In this document: positions 8,495 through 16,651 of the stretch, in pieces
Numbering within the stretch: the first letter of the stretch is position 1
How the letters are laid out: every line of letters begins with the position of its first letter
Notes under the pieces: generated by a model
Told to the model about the DNA's origin: nothing
Database searches by the model: none
The model's input: the letters and a program-made list of their open reading frames with translations, nothing else
Translations under genes and position numbers: made by a program
Origin: an uncultured Prevotellaceae bacterium
GTDB taxonomy: Bacteria; Bacteroidota; Bacteroidia; Bacteroidales; Muribaculaceae
DNA length: 64,000 nucleotides
Assembly (NCBI GenBank): GCA_947165675.1
Contig: CAMVBJ010000016.1
Location: 1 to 64,000, forward strand
Reading direction: 5' to 3'

Positions 8495-10417
8495 ATGAGT
8501 AACACATCGGCCATAGCACAGCTGCAAGTACAACGGGAACTGCTCCGGGTGGAATATCAGGAGGAGAAGGAGGCCTATCGCCTGCATAGCGAATCGATGG
8601 GGCTGGCGCGCAAGGTGACACGCGGCGACGCATGGTTCCCGCTGCACGTGGGACGCACCTACTATAACTCGCTCAACCAGTTCTGCATCGAGGTAACACG
8701 CAAGGCCGACCAGGAAATCGACCACAACTTCGAGTACGGCAAGCCCGTCGTCTTCTTTAGCGCCGAGGTACCCGAGGGTGATCTCAAGCGGGCCGCACAC
8801 ATCCACTTCTTCAATTTCACGGGCAGCATCTCCTATGTCGACGGCGACCGCATGGTCGTCGCCATCCCCGAGGGGCACACGCTGGAATTGCAGAATGCAC
8901 AACTGCCGCTGGGCGTGCAATTGTTCTTTGACGAGACGAGTTACCGCATGATGTTTGACACGATGGACCGCGTCATGAGTGCCAAGGGGACGCGCCTGGC
9001 TTATCTGAGGGACCTGTTTTACAGTCATCAGCACGCCCAGGTGTTCACCTTTGAGGCGATGCGTTTCCCATGGCTCAACGCAAGCCAGGAGCGGGCTGTG
9101 AACGACGTGTTGCGGGCCAAGGACGTGAGGGTGTTGCACGGCCCGCCTGGCACGGGCAAGACAACCACGCTGGTCGAAGCCATCAACGAGACGCTGATGC
9201 GCGAGACCCAGGTGCTCGTGTGTGCCCAGAGCAACACTGCCGTCGATTGGATCAGCGAGAAACTGGTCGATTGCGGCATCCCGGTACTGCGACTCGGCAA
9301 CCCCACCCGTGTCAATGACAAGATGCTGAGCTTCACCTATGAGCACCGCTTTGCCGACCACCCCGATTATCCCAAGCTGTGGCAGGTGCGACGCGACATG
9401 CGCGAGTTGCGACGCAAGCGGCGCGAGAGCAGTGAACGATTCCACCAGAAAAACGAACGCCTCAAGGAACTGGCAGTGGAGCTCGAGGTGCGCATCAACA
9501 ATGACATCTTCGGCCAAGTGCGCGTCATCGCCTCCACCCTCGTGGGAGCGGGCAATAAGTTGCTCGATGGCAAGCGGTTCGGCACCGTGTTTATCGATGA
9601 GGCGGCCCAGGCGCTTGAGGCGGCCTGCTGGATCCCCATCCGCCGTGCCAGCCGCGTCATCCTGGCTGGCGACCATTGCCAGTTGCCGCCCACCGTCAAG
9701 AGCCTCGAAGCACTCAAGGGCGGATTGGGCATGACCCTGATGGAGCGTATCGTGAAAAACAAACCCGACTGTGTGTCACTACTGCAAGTGCAGTACCGCA
9801 TGAACGACGAAATCATGCAGTTCAGCAACGACTACTTTTACCACGGGCAGATGACGTCGGCACCCGAGGTAGCCCACCGCATGATCCACGAGGGCGATGC
9901 CCCCATCCTGTGGTTCGACACTTCGACCATCAACCTGGGCGAGGACGAGAAGGACAACTTCAGGGAACAGTTCATTGGCGAAACCTTCGGGCGTGTCAAC
10001 AAGGGAGAAGCCAACCTCACACTCAGTTTACTACAGATTTACTTCCAGCGCATCGGCAAGCAGCGCATCCTGGACGACCGCATCGATGTGGGCATCATCT
10101 CACCCTATCGGGCACAAGTCCAGTACCTCAAGCGACTGATCAAGAAACGCGCCTTCTTCAAGCCCTATCGCCACTTGATCTCAATCAATACCGTGGACGG
10201 TTTCCAAGGCCAGGAACGAGATGTCATCCTCATCTCGCTCGTCAGGGCCAACGATGCAGGTCAAATCGGCTTCTTGCGGGACCTGAGACGCATGAACGTC
10301 GCCATCACCCGCGCCCGCATGAAGCTCTTCATCTTGGGTGACGCCCCCACCATGACGCGCCACCCCTTCTACAAGCGCCTCTACGACTACATCCAGCGCA
10401 TCCGCGGCCTCGCCTAA
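8495..10417 (+). CDS. SF1B (UPF1/DNA2-like) ATP-dependent helicase
   Basis: 640 residues. A ~190-residue N-terminal region carries a small beta-barrel-like part and is followed by a complete SF1 helicase core: motif I HGPPGTGKTTTLVEAI, Ia VCAQSNTAVDWISEKL, II VFIDEAAQALEAACW, III LAGDHCQLPPTVKS, IV LLQVQYRMNDEIMQFSNDYFY, then GIISPYRAQVQYLK, V SINTVDGFQGQERDVILISLVR and VI RRMNVAITRARMKLFILGD. The DEAA box and overall order match the AAA_11/AAA_12 family (IGHMBP2/UPF1-like), which move 5' to 3' on RNA or DNA. It has its own promoter and stands alone. The substrate in bacteria is not established. Confidence 0.93.
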   Translation: MSNTSAIAQLQVQRELLRVEYQEEKEAYRLHSESMGLARKVTRGDAWFPLHVGRTYYNSLNQFCIEVTRKADQEIDHNFEYGKPVVFFSAEVPEGDLKRAAHIHFFNFTGSISYVDGDRMVVAIPEGHTLELQNAQLPLGVQLFFDETSYRMMFDTMDRVMSAKGTRLAYLRDLFYSHQHAQVFTFEAMRFPWLNASQERAVNDVLRAKDVRVLHGPPGTGKTTTLVEAINETLMRETQVLVCAQSNTAVDWISEKLVDCGIPVLRLGNPTRVNDKMLSFTYEHRFADHPDYPKLWQVRRDMRELRRKRRESSERFHQKNERLKELAVELEVRINNDIFGQVRVIASTLVGAGNKLLDGKRFGTVFIDEAAQALEAACWIPIRRASRVILAGDHCQLPPTVKSLEALKGGLGMTLMERIVKNKPDCVSLLQVQYRMNDEIMQFSNDYFYHGQMTSAPEVAHRMIHEGDAPILWFDTSTINLGEDEKDNFREQFIGETFGRVNKGEANLTLSLLQIYFQRIGKQRILDDRIDVGIISPYRAQVQYLKRLIKKRAFFKPYRHLISINTVDGFQGQERDVILISLVRANDAGQIGFLRDLRRMNVAITRARMKLFILGDAPTMTRHPFYKRLYDYIQRIRGLA

Positions 10418-10419
10418 CC

Positions 10420-10606
10420 TTTTTTCAAACAACTTATCGCTTATCAAACAACATGAACAACTAAAAACAACTAAGACAACAGTTATTTATTTCTATTGTC
10501 CGGGAAAAGCCCCCAACAGCGCTTTCTCCGGACAATAGAATATTTACCTTGGTTATTTATTGATGTTGTCCTGGTTGTTTTAAGTTGTTCAAGTTGTTTG
10601 AAAAAA
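10420..10606. repeat. Large nested palindrome / bidirectional terminator between convergent genes
   Basis: The 208-bp gap between the helicase and the PnuC gene is almost one imperfect palindrome. The core has arms TTCTATTGTCCGG (10491-10503) and CCGGACAATAGAA (10528-10540). Outside it, runs of AACAAC-type words on the left mirror GTTGTT-type words on the right, ending with TTTTTTCAAACAACTT (10420-10435) and AAGTTGTTTGAAAAAA (10591-10606). T/A-runs on both flanks would suit termination from both sides. The size and nesting exceed a plain terminator. Confidence 0.7.
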
Positions 10607-10625
10607 CCAGTTGTTTGAAAAAAAA

Positions 10626-11249
10626 TCAGTTGTCTGATGAGGGAACCATGCGCAGCCACTTGCGGTAACCCAGCAGCGCAATAACGGTGTAGAAACCGTA
10701 CAGGGCGGCCGTAAATGGTATCTGCTTATACACATAGAGCACGGTGCACACAGCATCCACAACGAACCACAGCAGCCATTGCTCGGCATACTTTTGCGCC
10801 AACGCCCACATGGCAACCATGCTTAATGCGGTCGTGAAACTGTCGCACAGGGGCACGCTGCTGTCGGTAAACCTCACCAGTATCCAGTAAATCAACGCCC
10901 ACAGCGCCAGGCCAATCAGCGAGACAGGCAACACCTGCCGCAGCGGGAAGCGGGAAACGGCCTTCTCGGCCTTCTTGTCCCCACCGCCACGGCGACTATG
11001 CCAGCGCCACAGCACATAGCCATAGATGGCGGCAAACACATAATATATCTCCATGCCGAAGTCGGCATACAGGCCACGCTCCCAGTAGAGGTAGCCATGG
11101 ACAATGGGCATGATGACACCTGCCAGCCACAGCCAGATGCTCGCCTTGTATTCGAGCCACAGGTATATCAGGCCCAGCACCAGGCCAGCTATGTCGATGG
11201 CTTTGACCCAAGTCATGTCGCAGAAATATTGTACAATGGCATCCACCAT
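10626..11249 (-). CDS. pnuT: PnuC-family vitamin transporter, probably thiamine (PnuT)
   Basis: 207 residues, the usual length. It is an integral membrane protein with about seven hydrophobic segments and the PnuC signatures AGLVLGLIYLWLEYKASIWLWLAGVI near the N-terminus and WALAQKYAEQWLLWFVVDAVCTVLYVYK near the C-terminus. PnuC proteins move unphosphorylated vitamins by facilitated diffusion, with kinase trapping. It lies 39 bp downstream of a TonB receptor gene behind a TPP riboswitch, so thiamine rather than nicotinamide riboside is the likely substrate. In Bacteroidetes this pair often has a thiamine pyrophosphokinase gene next to it; none is present in this window, so it must lie elsewhere. 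Confidence 0.88.
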   Translation of the reverse strand: MVDAIVQYFCDMTWVKAIDIAGLVLGLIYLWLEYKASIWLWLAGVIMPIVHGYLYWERGLYADFGMEIYYVFAAIYGYVLWRWHSRRGGGDKKAEKAVSRFPLRQVLPVSLIGLALWALIYWILVRFTDSSVPLCDSFTTALSMVAMWALAQKYAEQWLLWFVVDAVCTVLYVYKQIPFTAALYGFYTVIALLGYRKWLRMVPSSDN

Positions 11250-11288
11250 TCTTCTATAATCTATTGATGCTTTAGTCTATCAGGGTGT

Positions 11289-13544
11289 TTAGAATCGCAG
11301 AGTCACATGACCCAGGGCGTTGATGCCTGCCATGGGATAGAAGCGGGGATCACTGTACAGGGTGTACTGGTTGTCCTTGCTTCCGCCAGGATACAGGGCG
11401 CTGGTCATCGAGTAACCGTTGGTCTCATACTTCTCGTTGAACAAGTTGTAGATGGTAGCGCCCACGGTGATACTGCGGATGCTCGGCAACTTAAAGGTGT
11501 AGGCCACGTCCAGATTGTTGACGAAGTAGGGATCCAGCGAGTCCTCCTTGCGCTCGAAGTTGTCGAGGTACTGCCGTGATACATATTGCGACTGGAATCC
11601 GGCGGTGAAGCCCTTGTAATCCAGTGCGATCATGCTGCCCACGGTCACACTGGGCGAGAAGGCGATGGTAGTGCTGCCGGCATGGATCTCGGTTTGAGTC
11701 CACATGTCATCCCAGGTGTCGGCATCATAGTCGCTCACGTAGCCCACGTAGTCCTTGATGCGGTTGCGGCTGAAGGTCGCGTTCACGTTCCAGCGCAGCC
11801 AGTCGGTGAAGCGGTAGCCTGCCATGAGTTCAACACCCATGCGATAGCTGTTGGGCACGTTCTCGGCCATGAGCTCGCCTATCTCGTTGATCTTGCCATT
11901 GAGCACGAGCTGGTCCTTGTAGTTCATGTAGTAGAAATTGGCACCAGCGCTGAAGTTGCCACTGCGCAACTCGTAACCTGCCTCCCAGTCATAGAGTTTC
12001 TCGCTCGTGGGGTGCTTGAGGAAGAGTCCGTCGGTGTAGTTGTTGCGGGTGGGCTCCTTCTGGGCCACAGCAAACGAGGCATACACGCGGTTCTTGGCAT
12101 CAATCTGCCAGTTCAGACCCGCCTTGGGGTTGAAGAAGTCAAAGGGCTCGTCGATGTCAAGGGCTTGCAGGCGCTCGGGATCGGCAGTCCAGTCCCACTT
12201 GTCATTGTTGCCCGTGATGCGGTAGCCGATGTGGCGGTACTGCAGGTCAGCGTAAGCGCTCAGTCCGCCCGTAATCACGTAGTTACCCTTGATGTAAATG
12301 TTGATGTCGCTCTTGCGGCCATTGTTACGGTAGTACTCATGGTCGGGAGCCAACTGGCTTGTGTAGTTCTCCACCCAGATGACCTGGCCATAATGGTCGT
12401 TGGTGTAACGGTTAAAACCGCCACCCAGCGTGGCAGCCAACCGCTCGCCACTGTACTGCAACGAGAACACACCGCCACCGAAGTCGCTATCCACACACTT
12501 CTTGCGCACCAGGCTCGCCTTCTTGTTCGTGCCCTCGGCAGTCACCACGGGCTCCAGGGCATACTCCTTGAGCGTGCGGGCATTCTTGTACTCCTGGTAG
12601 TAGCCATAACCATTGGTGTAATGCAATGCCACATTCAGTTTCCACTCGGGGGTGAACGTCTGGTTCCAAATGAGCTGATAGTGGGTCTGACGGTATATGT
12701 CCTTCTGGTCCTTATAGAAGCCGGTTATCACGCCGTCATGCTTGATCTCTCCATTGGGATTGTAGGTACGGTTGTTCTTCAAGTCGTCGCGGCTGATGCC
12801 GTCCCAGGCGTGGTAGGTATCTTCCTTGCCACCAAATGTGACAAACCTCACCGACGTCTTGTCCCCGAAGTAGCCCAGCTGACCGAAGTAGCTCACCAGC
12901 TTGCTGCTGGCACGGTCGCGATAGCCGTCACTGCCGATGTGAGACAGGCGTGCCTCGATGGCCCAATGGTCGCCCAGCAGACCACTGCCCACCCGCAGGG
13001 TCTCCTTGTTGGTGTTAAATGAACCGTAGCTACCCGAGACTTCAGCAAAGGGAGTGGAAGAAAAACTCTGGGTGCGCATGTTCACACTTGCGCCGAATGC
13101 ACCGGCACCATTGGTCGAAGTGCCCACGCCTCGCTGCACCTGGATGTCGCGAACCGACGAGGCAAAGTCGGGCGTGTTTACCCAGTAAATACCGTGACTC
13201 TCGGCATCATTCATGGGGATATCGTTGACCGTGATGTTGATGCGTGTGGCATCTGTACCACGCACGCGCATCGACGTGTAGCCCACGCCAGCACCCGCAT
13301 CACTGGTCGTGATGACACTCGGCGTCATCGTCAACAGGAAGGGGATGTCAAGCCCATGATTCTCGGCAGCTAACTGCTTGCCTGTGATGTTAGTGAACGC
13401 AACAGGTGTGCTACTTGATGCACGCGTGCCCAGCACCTCCACCTCGCTCAGGGCGACGGCAGGTACCGAGTCGGTTGCGGCAGGCTGAGCCACCGCAACG
13501 ATGGTTGCCAGCGAAGTGGCAACCGACAATAAGGTCTTCTTCAT
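11289..13544 (-). CDS. TonB-dependent outer-membrane receptor, probably for thiamine
   Basis: 751 residues. It has a signal peptide (MKKTLLSVATSLATIVAVAQ), a plug domain beginning VALSEVEVLGTRASSSTPVAFTNI with RVRGTDATRINITVNDIPMND and VQRGVGTSTNGAGAFGASVNM, then a ~22-strand barrel ending in the family-typical C-terminal strand (INALGHVTLRF). There is no carboxypeptidase-like N-terminal extension, so it is a classical vitamin/siderophore-type receptor rather than a SusC. A TPP riboswitch sits in its leader and the PnuC permease follows, which together indicate thiamine or its precursors as cargo across the outer membrane. Energy comes from TonB-ExbBD encoded elsewhere. Confidence 0.93.
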   Translation of the reverse strand: MKKTLLSVATSLATIVAVAQPAATDSVPAVALSEVEVLGTRASSSTPVAFTNITGKQLAAENHGLDIPFLLTMTPSVITTSDAGAGVGYTSMRVRGTDATRINITVNDIPMNDAESHGIYWVNTPDFASSVRDIQVQRGVGTSTNGAGAFGASVNMRTQSFSSTPFAEVSGSYGSFNTNKETLRVGSGLLGDHWAIEARLSHIGSDGYRDRASSKLVSYFGQLGYFGDKTSVRFVTFGGKEDTYHAWDGISRDDLKNNRTYNPNGEIKHDGVITGFYKDQKDIYRQTHYQLIWNQTFTPEWKLNVALHYTNGYGYYQEYKNARTLKEYALEPVVTAEGTNKKASLVRKKCVDSDFGGGVFSLQYSGERLAATLGGGFNRYTNDHYGQVIWVENYTSQLAPDHEYYRNNGRKSDINIYIKGNYVITGGLSAYADLQYRHIGYRITGNNDKWDWTADPERLQALDIDEPFDFFNPKAGLNWQIDAKNRVYASFAVAQKEPTRNNYTDGLFLKHPTSEKLYDWEAGYELRSGNFSAGANFYYMNYKDQLVLNGKINEIGELMAENVPNSYRMGVELMAGYRFTDWLRWNVNATFSRNRIKDYVGYVSDYDADTWDDMWTQTEIHAGSTTIAFSPSVTVGSMIALDYKGFTAGFQSQYVSRQYLDNFERKEDSLDPYFVNNLDVAYTFKLPSIRSITVGATIYNLFNEKYETNGYSMTSALYPGGSKDNQYTLYSDPRFYPMAGINALGHVTLRF

Positions 13545-13563
13545 TGTTTTTAATTAATAAGTT

Positions 13564-13638
13564 GTTCTCTACGCCGGCATTGTCCGGTTCAGATCCGATG
13601 GGTATGTTCTCAGCCCCTGATACATGGGACACCCCAAA
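13564..13638 (-). ncRNA. TPP (THI-box) riboswitch
   Basis: On the minus strand the 5' leader of the receptor gene reads GGGGTGTC, later GGGGCTGAGA, ACATACCC, ATCGGATCTGAACCGGACAA and TGCCGGCGTAGAGAAC. These are the conserved blocks of the thiamine pyrophosphate aptamer (CTGAGA and the GATCTGAACC-x-GATAATGCC-x-GCGTAGgGAA type 3' part). It ends ~20 bp before the start codon, which favours control of translation initiation: TPP binding lowers expression of the uptake pair. Confidence 0.95.
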
Positions 13639-13713
13639 CTCATTGAATCACGCCACAAAGGTAATACATTTTTTGGCATAACAATAGATAAGATACAAGG
13701 AATCTTTGTTATC

Positions 13714-13890
13714 GGGGATTTCTATCATTTAGCTGGATTTGGATTTTGATTTATTTTCGAGCAGATTTTGGCTTGACTTCAACGGAGCATAGCGAGCTAT
13801 GGTCCAAGAAGATAGGGCAAAAGATGCAGAAAAGAAACGAAATACCATCAACTAACGATAGCAACATTTCAGTAATTTATAGAAGTCCCC
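13714..13890 (+). mobile_element. 177-bp MITE-like element, copy 1
   Basis: Bounded by GGGGATTTCTATCATTTA and TAATTTATAGAAGTCCCC, an 18-bp terminal inverted repeat with a few mismatches. A central imperfect hairpin GGAGCATAGC-GA-GCTATGGTCC is present. It is the most diverged of three equal-length copies (13714, 16443, 19811), all in the same orientation. Flanks are TTATC and TTATT, so a target duplication is only suggestive here. An open frame crosses the element (FRADFG..EHSELWSKKI) but ends in neighbouring DNA. Confidence 0.8.
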
Positions 13891-14048
13891 TTATTTTTTT
13901 CACCGCTGCAATAATTTTCCCGCCTCATCTAACGGGCTTTTGGTTGATGATTACATGTGATTGGTTGAAAACAACACCACACCGCCTCACATCATTGCAA
14001 AAAACTCAGTAACTTTAAGGGCGATTATTGACTATTTATCATTAAGTT

Positions 14049-15590
14049 ATGGCTTATTTTAAACTCCTGTTCAAGGCTGTGCTTTCCGCCTGCCTGGCAT
14101 TTGGAATTGCGATGGATGCGATGGGCTATGATTTTGCATCCGATGGCATTTATTATCTCATCAATGCAGACGGCAAAACCGTCAGCGTCACCAACGACGG
14201 CGTTGATTACGGCTGGAGTTGGTCCACCTGTTATAGCGACACGATAACCATCCCCGATAAGGTCACTCAGGGAGGCAAGGACTACCAGGTGACCGCCATC
14301 AGCAACCGGGCGTTTGCCATGTGCCTTTACACTAAGAGCGTTCACCTGCCCAGCACAGTCAATCAGATTGGGGACTCGGCATTCTACTTCTGTTCCCGCA
14401 TGACGAGCATCAACCTCCCGGAGGGAATAACCGTGATCAACGACTTCGCCTTTGACCACTGTTATTCCATCACAGGCCTCAGACTACCCAGCACGCTCTT
14501 GACCATCGGCAAGAATGCTTTCTATGCCGGCTGTGCCGACACCGCGCTGGTCATTCCAGGCTCGGTCACCAGCATTGGCGAGGAGGCGTTTGCCTGCTGT
14601 GGTGCCCTGCGCGACATCAACTTCGGGCATGGATTGACCGACATTGGGAAAACCGCCTTCCGCAGTTGCAGCGGATTGACACACCTGGAGTTGCCCCGCT
14701 CGCTCAAGGTTATCGGTGATGGAGCCTTCATGAGTTGCACCAGCTTGACCAGCATCGAGATTCCTCAAGGCGTGGAGCACATCGGCAGTGGAGCCTTTCA
14801 AGCATGTGAAAACTTGACCCGCATGACTGTGGACCCCGCCAATGCAACCCTGGATGCACGCGATAGCTGTAATGCCATCATCGAGACCGCCACGGGCACA
14901 CTCGTTGCAGGATGCATCGCCACGGTCATTCCCCAGTCGGTGACCGCCCTCGGTGACGGAGCTTTCCTGGAGTGCGTCGGGCTGACCCACATCGACATAC
15001 CACCGACGGTAACCCGCATCGGCAACGACACGTTCAACTACTGCTATGCACTGGAAAGCATCTCCCTGCCTTCATCACTTGAGCAGATCGGCAATTACGC
15101 CTTTGCCGGATGTGAAAAACTCGTCTCTATCAATCTACCCGACGCAGTCACCGCCATCAGCGACCATGCCTTCTTTGATTGTCCATGGTTAGACCGCGTC
15201 ACCCTGGGCCGAGGATTACAGCACATCGGCAAGCACTGTTTCGACGGTTGTTACCTCTCCACCGTAACCAGCCATGCAGCACTACCACCCGTGATGGCCG
15301 ACAGCACATCGTTCATGCGATACGGCGAGTTCAGCCATGCCACCCTGCGTGTACCCTCGTCCCAGCTCACGACCTATCGCACTACCCCCTACTGGGACCA
15401 CTTCCCCCAGATCATCGCCTGGGGCGACATCAACAACGACGACCGCACCACCATCGATGACGTCACCACCCTCATCGACCACCTCCTGGCAGGCGACACC
15501 TCCCCCATCCAGATTGCCGACCTCAACGACGACGCCACACTCACCATCGCCGACATCACCACCCTCATCGACCACCTCCTCACCCAATAA
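14049..15590 (+). CDS. Secreted BspA-like leucine-rich-repeat protein with dockerin-like tail
   Basis: 513 residues. After a signal peptide (about 1-26, LFKAVLSACLAFGIAMDAMG) come at least ten LRR_5/BspA-type repeats of ~23 residues, for example VTSIGEEAFACCGALRDINF, LKVIGDGAFMSCTSLTSIEI and LEQIGNYAFAGCEKLVSINL. The consensus is I-x-x-x-A-F-x-x-C-x-x-L-x-x-I-x-L-P. The C-terminus carries two dockerin-like repeats (GDINNDDRTTIDDVTTLIDHLL and ADLNDDATLTIADITTLIDHLL). BspA-type proteins mediate adhesion to host or bacterial surfaces. The tail is of the same type as in the C10 protease and the 36562 gene. A GC-rich hairpin 40 bp downstream may end transcription. Confidence 0.88.
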   Translation: MAYFKLLFKAVLSACLAFGIAMDAMGYDFASDGIYYLINADGKTVSVTNDGVDYGWSWSTCYSDTITIPDKVTQGGKDYQVTAISNRAFAMCLYTKSVHLPSTVNQIGDSAFYFCSRMTSINLPEGITVINDFAFDHCYSITGLRLPSTLLTIGKNAFYAGCADTALVIPGSVTSIGEEAFACCGALRDINFGHGLTDIGKTAFRSCSGLTHLELPRSLKVIGDGAFMSCTSLTSIEIPQGVEHIGSGAFQACENLTRMTVDPANATLDARDSCNAIIETATGTLVAGCIATVIPQSVTALGDGAFLECVGLTHIDIPPTVTRIGNDTFNYCYALESISLPSSLEQIGNYAFAGCEKLVSINLPDAVTAISDHAFFDCPWLDRVTLGRGLQHIGKHCFDGCYLSTVTSHAALPPVMADSTSFMRYGEFSHATLRVPSSQLTTYRTTPYWDHFPQIIAWGDINNDDRTTIDDVTTLIDHLLAGDTSPIQIADLNDDATLTIADITTLIDHLLTQ

Positions 15591-15628
15591 CCCCACCCGT
15601 CCACCCAGGGCGCAACCTTGTTGGCGTG

Positions 15629-15649
15629 CGGGGCGGCTTTGTCGCCCCG
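15629..15649 (+). terminator. GC-rich hairpin after the LRR gene
   Basis: CGGGGCGGC-TTT-GTCGCCCCG followed by TTGTTTC. The stem is strong but the T-run is weak, so it is either a terminator or one of the REP-like hairpins. Confidence 0.45.
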
Positions 15650-15768
15650 TTGTTTCAATCCACCCGTCCACCCCGCCTGTCCCGTGGGCGGCAGTGCCGC
15701 CGTTTTGTAGATGCTCTCAAATATTATAACTTTGCAATCTCGTAATTTAAAAACGGTAGTTAAACGGA

Positions 15769-15798
15769 TTGTGAATCGCCTTCAAATTTGTATCTTTG
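15769..15798 (+). promoter_or_regulatory. Promoter of the candidate small RNA
   Basis: TTG (15769-15771), 19 bp, TATCTTTG (15791-15798). Confidence 0.6.
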
Positions 15799-15801
15799 CA
15801 T

Positions 15802-15887
15802 GGTGGCAAACACCCCTACTGGTGCGTGCTCAGCCAGGACGCCCGTTGTGAAAACATCAAGAGCGGGACTTTGTCTCGTTCTTTTTT
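15802..15887 (+). ncRNA. Candidate small RNA of ~86 nt
   Basis: It starts a few bases after a good promoter (15769-15798) and ends in an excellent intrinsic terminator: AAGAGCGGGAC (15859-15869), loop TTT, GTCTCGTTCTT (15873-15883), then a T-run. The stem is 11 bp counting G-U pairs. The interior has short GC-rich pairing segments (GGTGGCAAACACC near the 5' end). No start codon with a ribosome binding site is present. It is unlike tmRNA, 4.5S or RNase P RNA. Identity unknown. Confidence 0.55.
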
Positions 15888-16031
15888 CATCTCATCCTGA
15901 TTTCAGCATTGTGACTCGTCGCAACCGGTAAGAGAGAGTTGTGTGTCCACATGCTGTTGCAAAACTCATCTGTCGCAACTTTACCCCCTCGGGAAAAACT
16001 ATTCTATTTAGATTAAAATTTGATTAATTTC

Positions 16032-16337
16032 CCGTGCGTTAGCACGGTTAAGTTTCCGCCCCACCCCGCCCAGCCTGTCCCGTGGGCCGTCGCTCCGCGA
16101 CGGTACAATGCACAACGCGGATGCCAACTACGCAAAAAAAACTTTTGGAAACGATATAGCAGTTGACCCTGCCTTGAAACGTCTCTGCATAAAACCGTGC
16201 CAACGCACGGGAAAACTTGTGCAAATCGAACGCCATTAAGTTTACTTATATGGCTGAGGTGCAGCCAAGTTTCGGGAAATTTAAAAAAATTAAATTTTAA
16301 ATTTATAATTTGATTAATTTCCCGCCCGCAAGGGCGG
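16032..16337. repeat. Three short hairpins with covarying stems
   Basis: CCGTGC-GTTA-GCACGG (16032-16047), CCGTGC-CAAC-GCACGG (16195-16210, lying in inverted orientation) and CCGCCC-GCAA-GGGCGG (16322-16337). The first and third share the leader TTTGATTAATTTCC and the trailer TTAA. The stem changes while base pairing and the 4-nt loop are kept, so the fold rather than the sequence is conserved. Confidence 0.5.
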
Positions 16338-16442
16338 TTAATACCACTGATGGGCCAACATCTATATCATCGTCACCAAAAAAAACTTTTTATCATTGAC
16401 AACCCCTCATCTGCCACATTATCTTTGGCAATTAATTCACAA

Positions 16443-16619
16443 GGGGATTTCTATAAATTAGCTTGATTTGGATTTTGATTTATTTTCGAGCAGATTTTGG
16501 CTTAGCTTCGAAGGAGCATAGCGAGCTATGGTCCAAGAAGATAGGGAAAAATCTGCCGAAAAGAAACGAAATACAATCAACTAAAGATAGCATCATTTCG
16601 GTAATTTATAGAACTCCCC
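16443..16619 (+). mobile_element. 177-bp MITE-like element, copy 2
   Basis: Ends GGGGATTTCTATAAATTA and TAATTTATAGAACTCCCC are 18-bp inverted repeats with two mismatches. It is flanked on both sides by ACAA (16439-16442 and 16620-16623), a likely 4-bp target duplication. It is nearly identical to copy 3. The internal open frame runs on, in frame, into the ATPase gene that starts at 16652. Confidence 0.85.
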
Positions 16620-16651
16620 ACAATAACAACCACATCATCAACTACAACACC

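Larger units (their letters stand above)
15669..16103. repeat. Two-copy module: CTGTCCCGTGGG plus variable hairpin
   Basis: Copy A (about 15669-15701) has CCTGTCCCGTGGGC running into hairpin GGCGGC-AGT-GCCGCC (15687-15701). Copy B (about 16063-16103) has CCTGTCCCGTGGGC and then CCGTCGC-TCC-GCGACGG (16087-16103). The constant leader and the covarying stem show a repeated, folded unit. Its neighbourhood (15591-16651, ~1060 bp) has no convincing protein gene. Confidence 0.5.

Noticed and set aside
8276-9676. Long minus-strand frame opposite the helicase
   Set aside because: It is antisense to a gene with all SF1 motifs and shows no family pattern.
11586-13022. Long + strand frame opposite the TonB receptor
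   Set aside because: Antisense to a clear receptor; valine- and leucine-rich composition is expected from reversed barrel codons.
16463-16651. N-terminal extension of the ATPase gene at 16652
   Set aside because: The stretch is the 177-bp element and continues into a normal ATG with upstream spacer; the extension lacks a start signal of its own.
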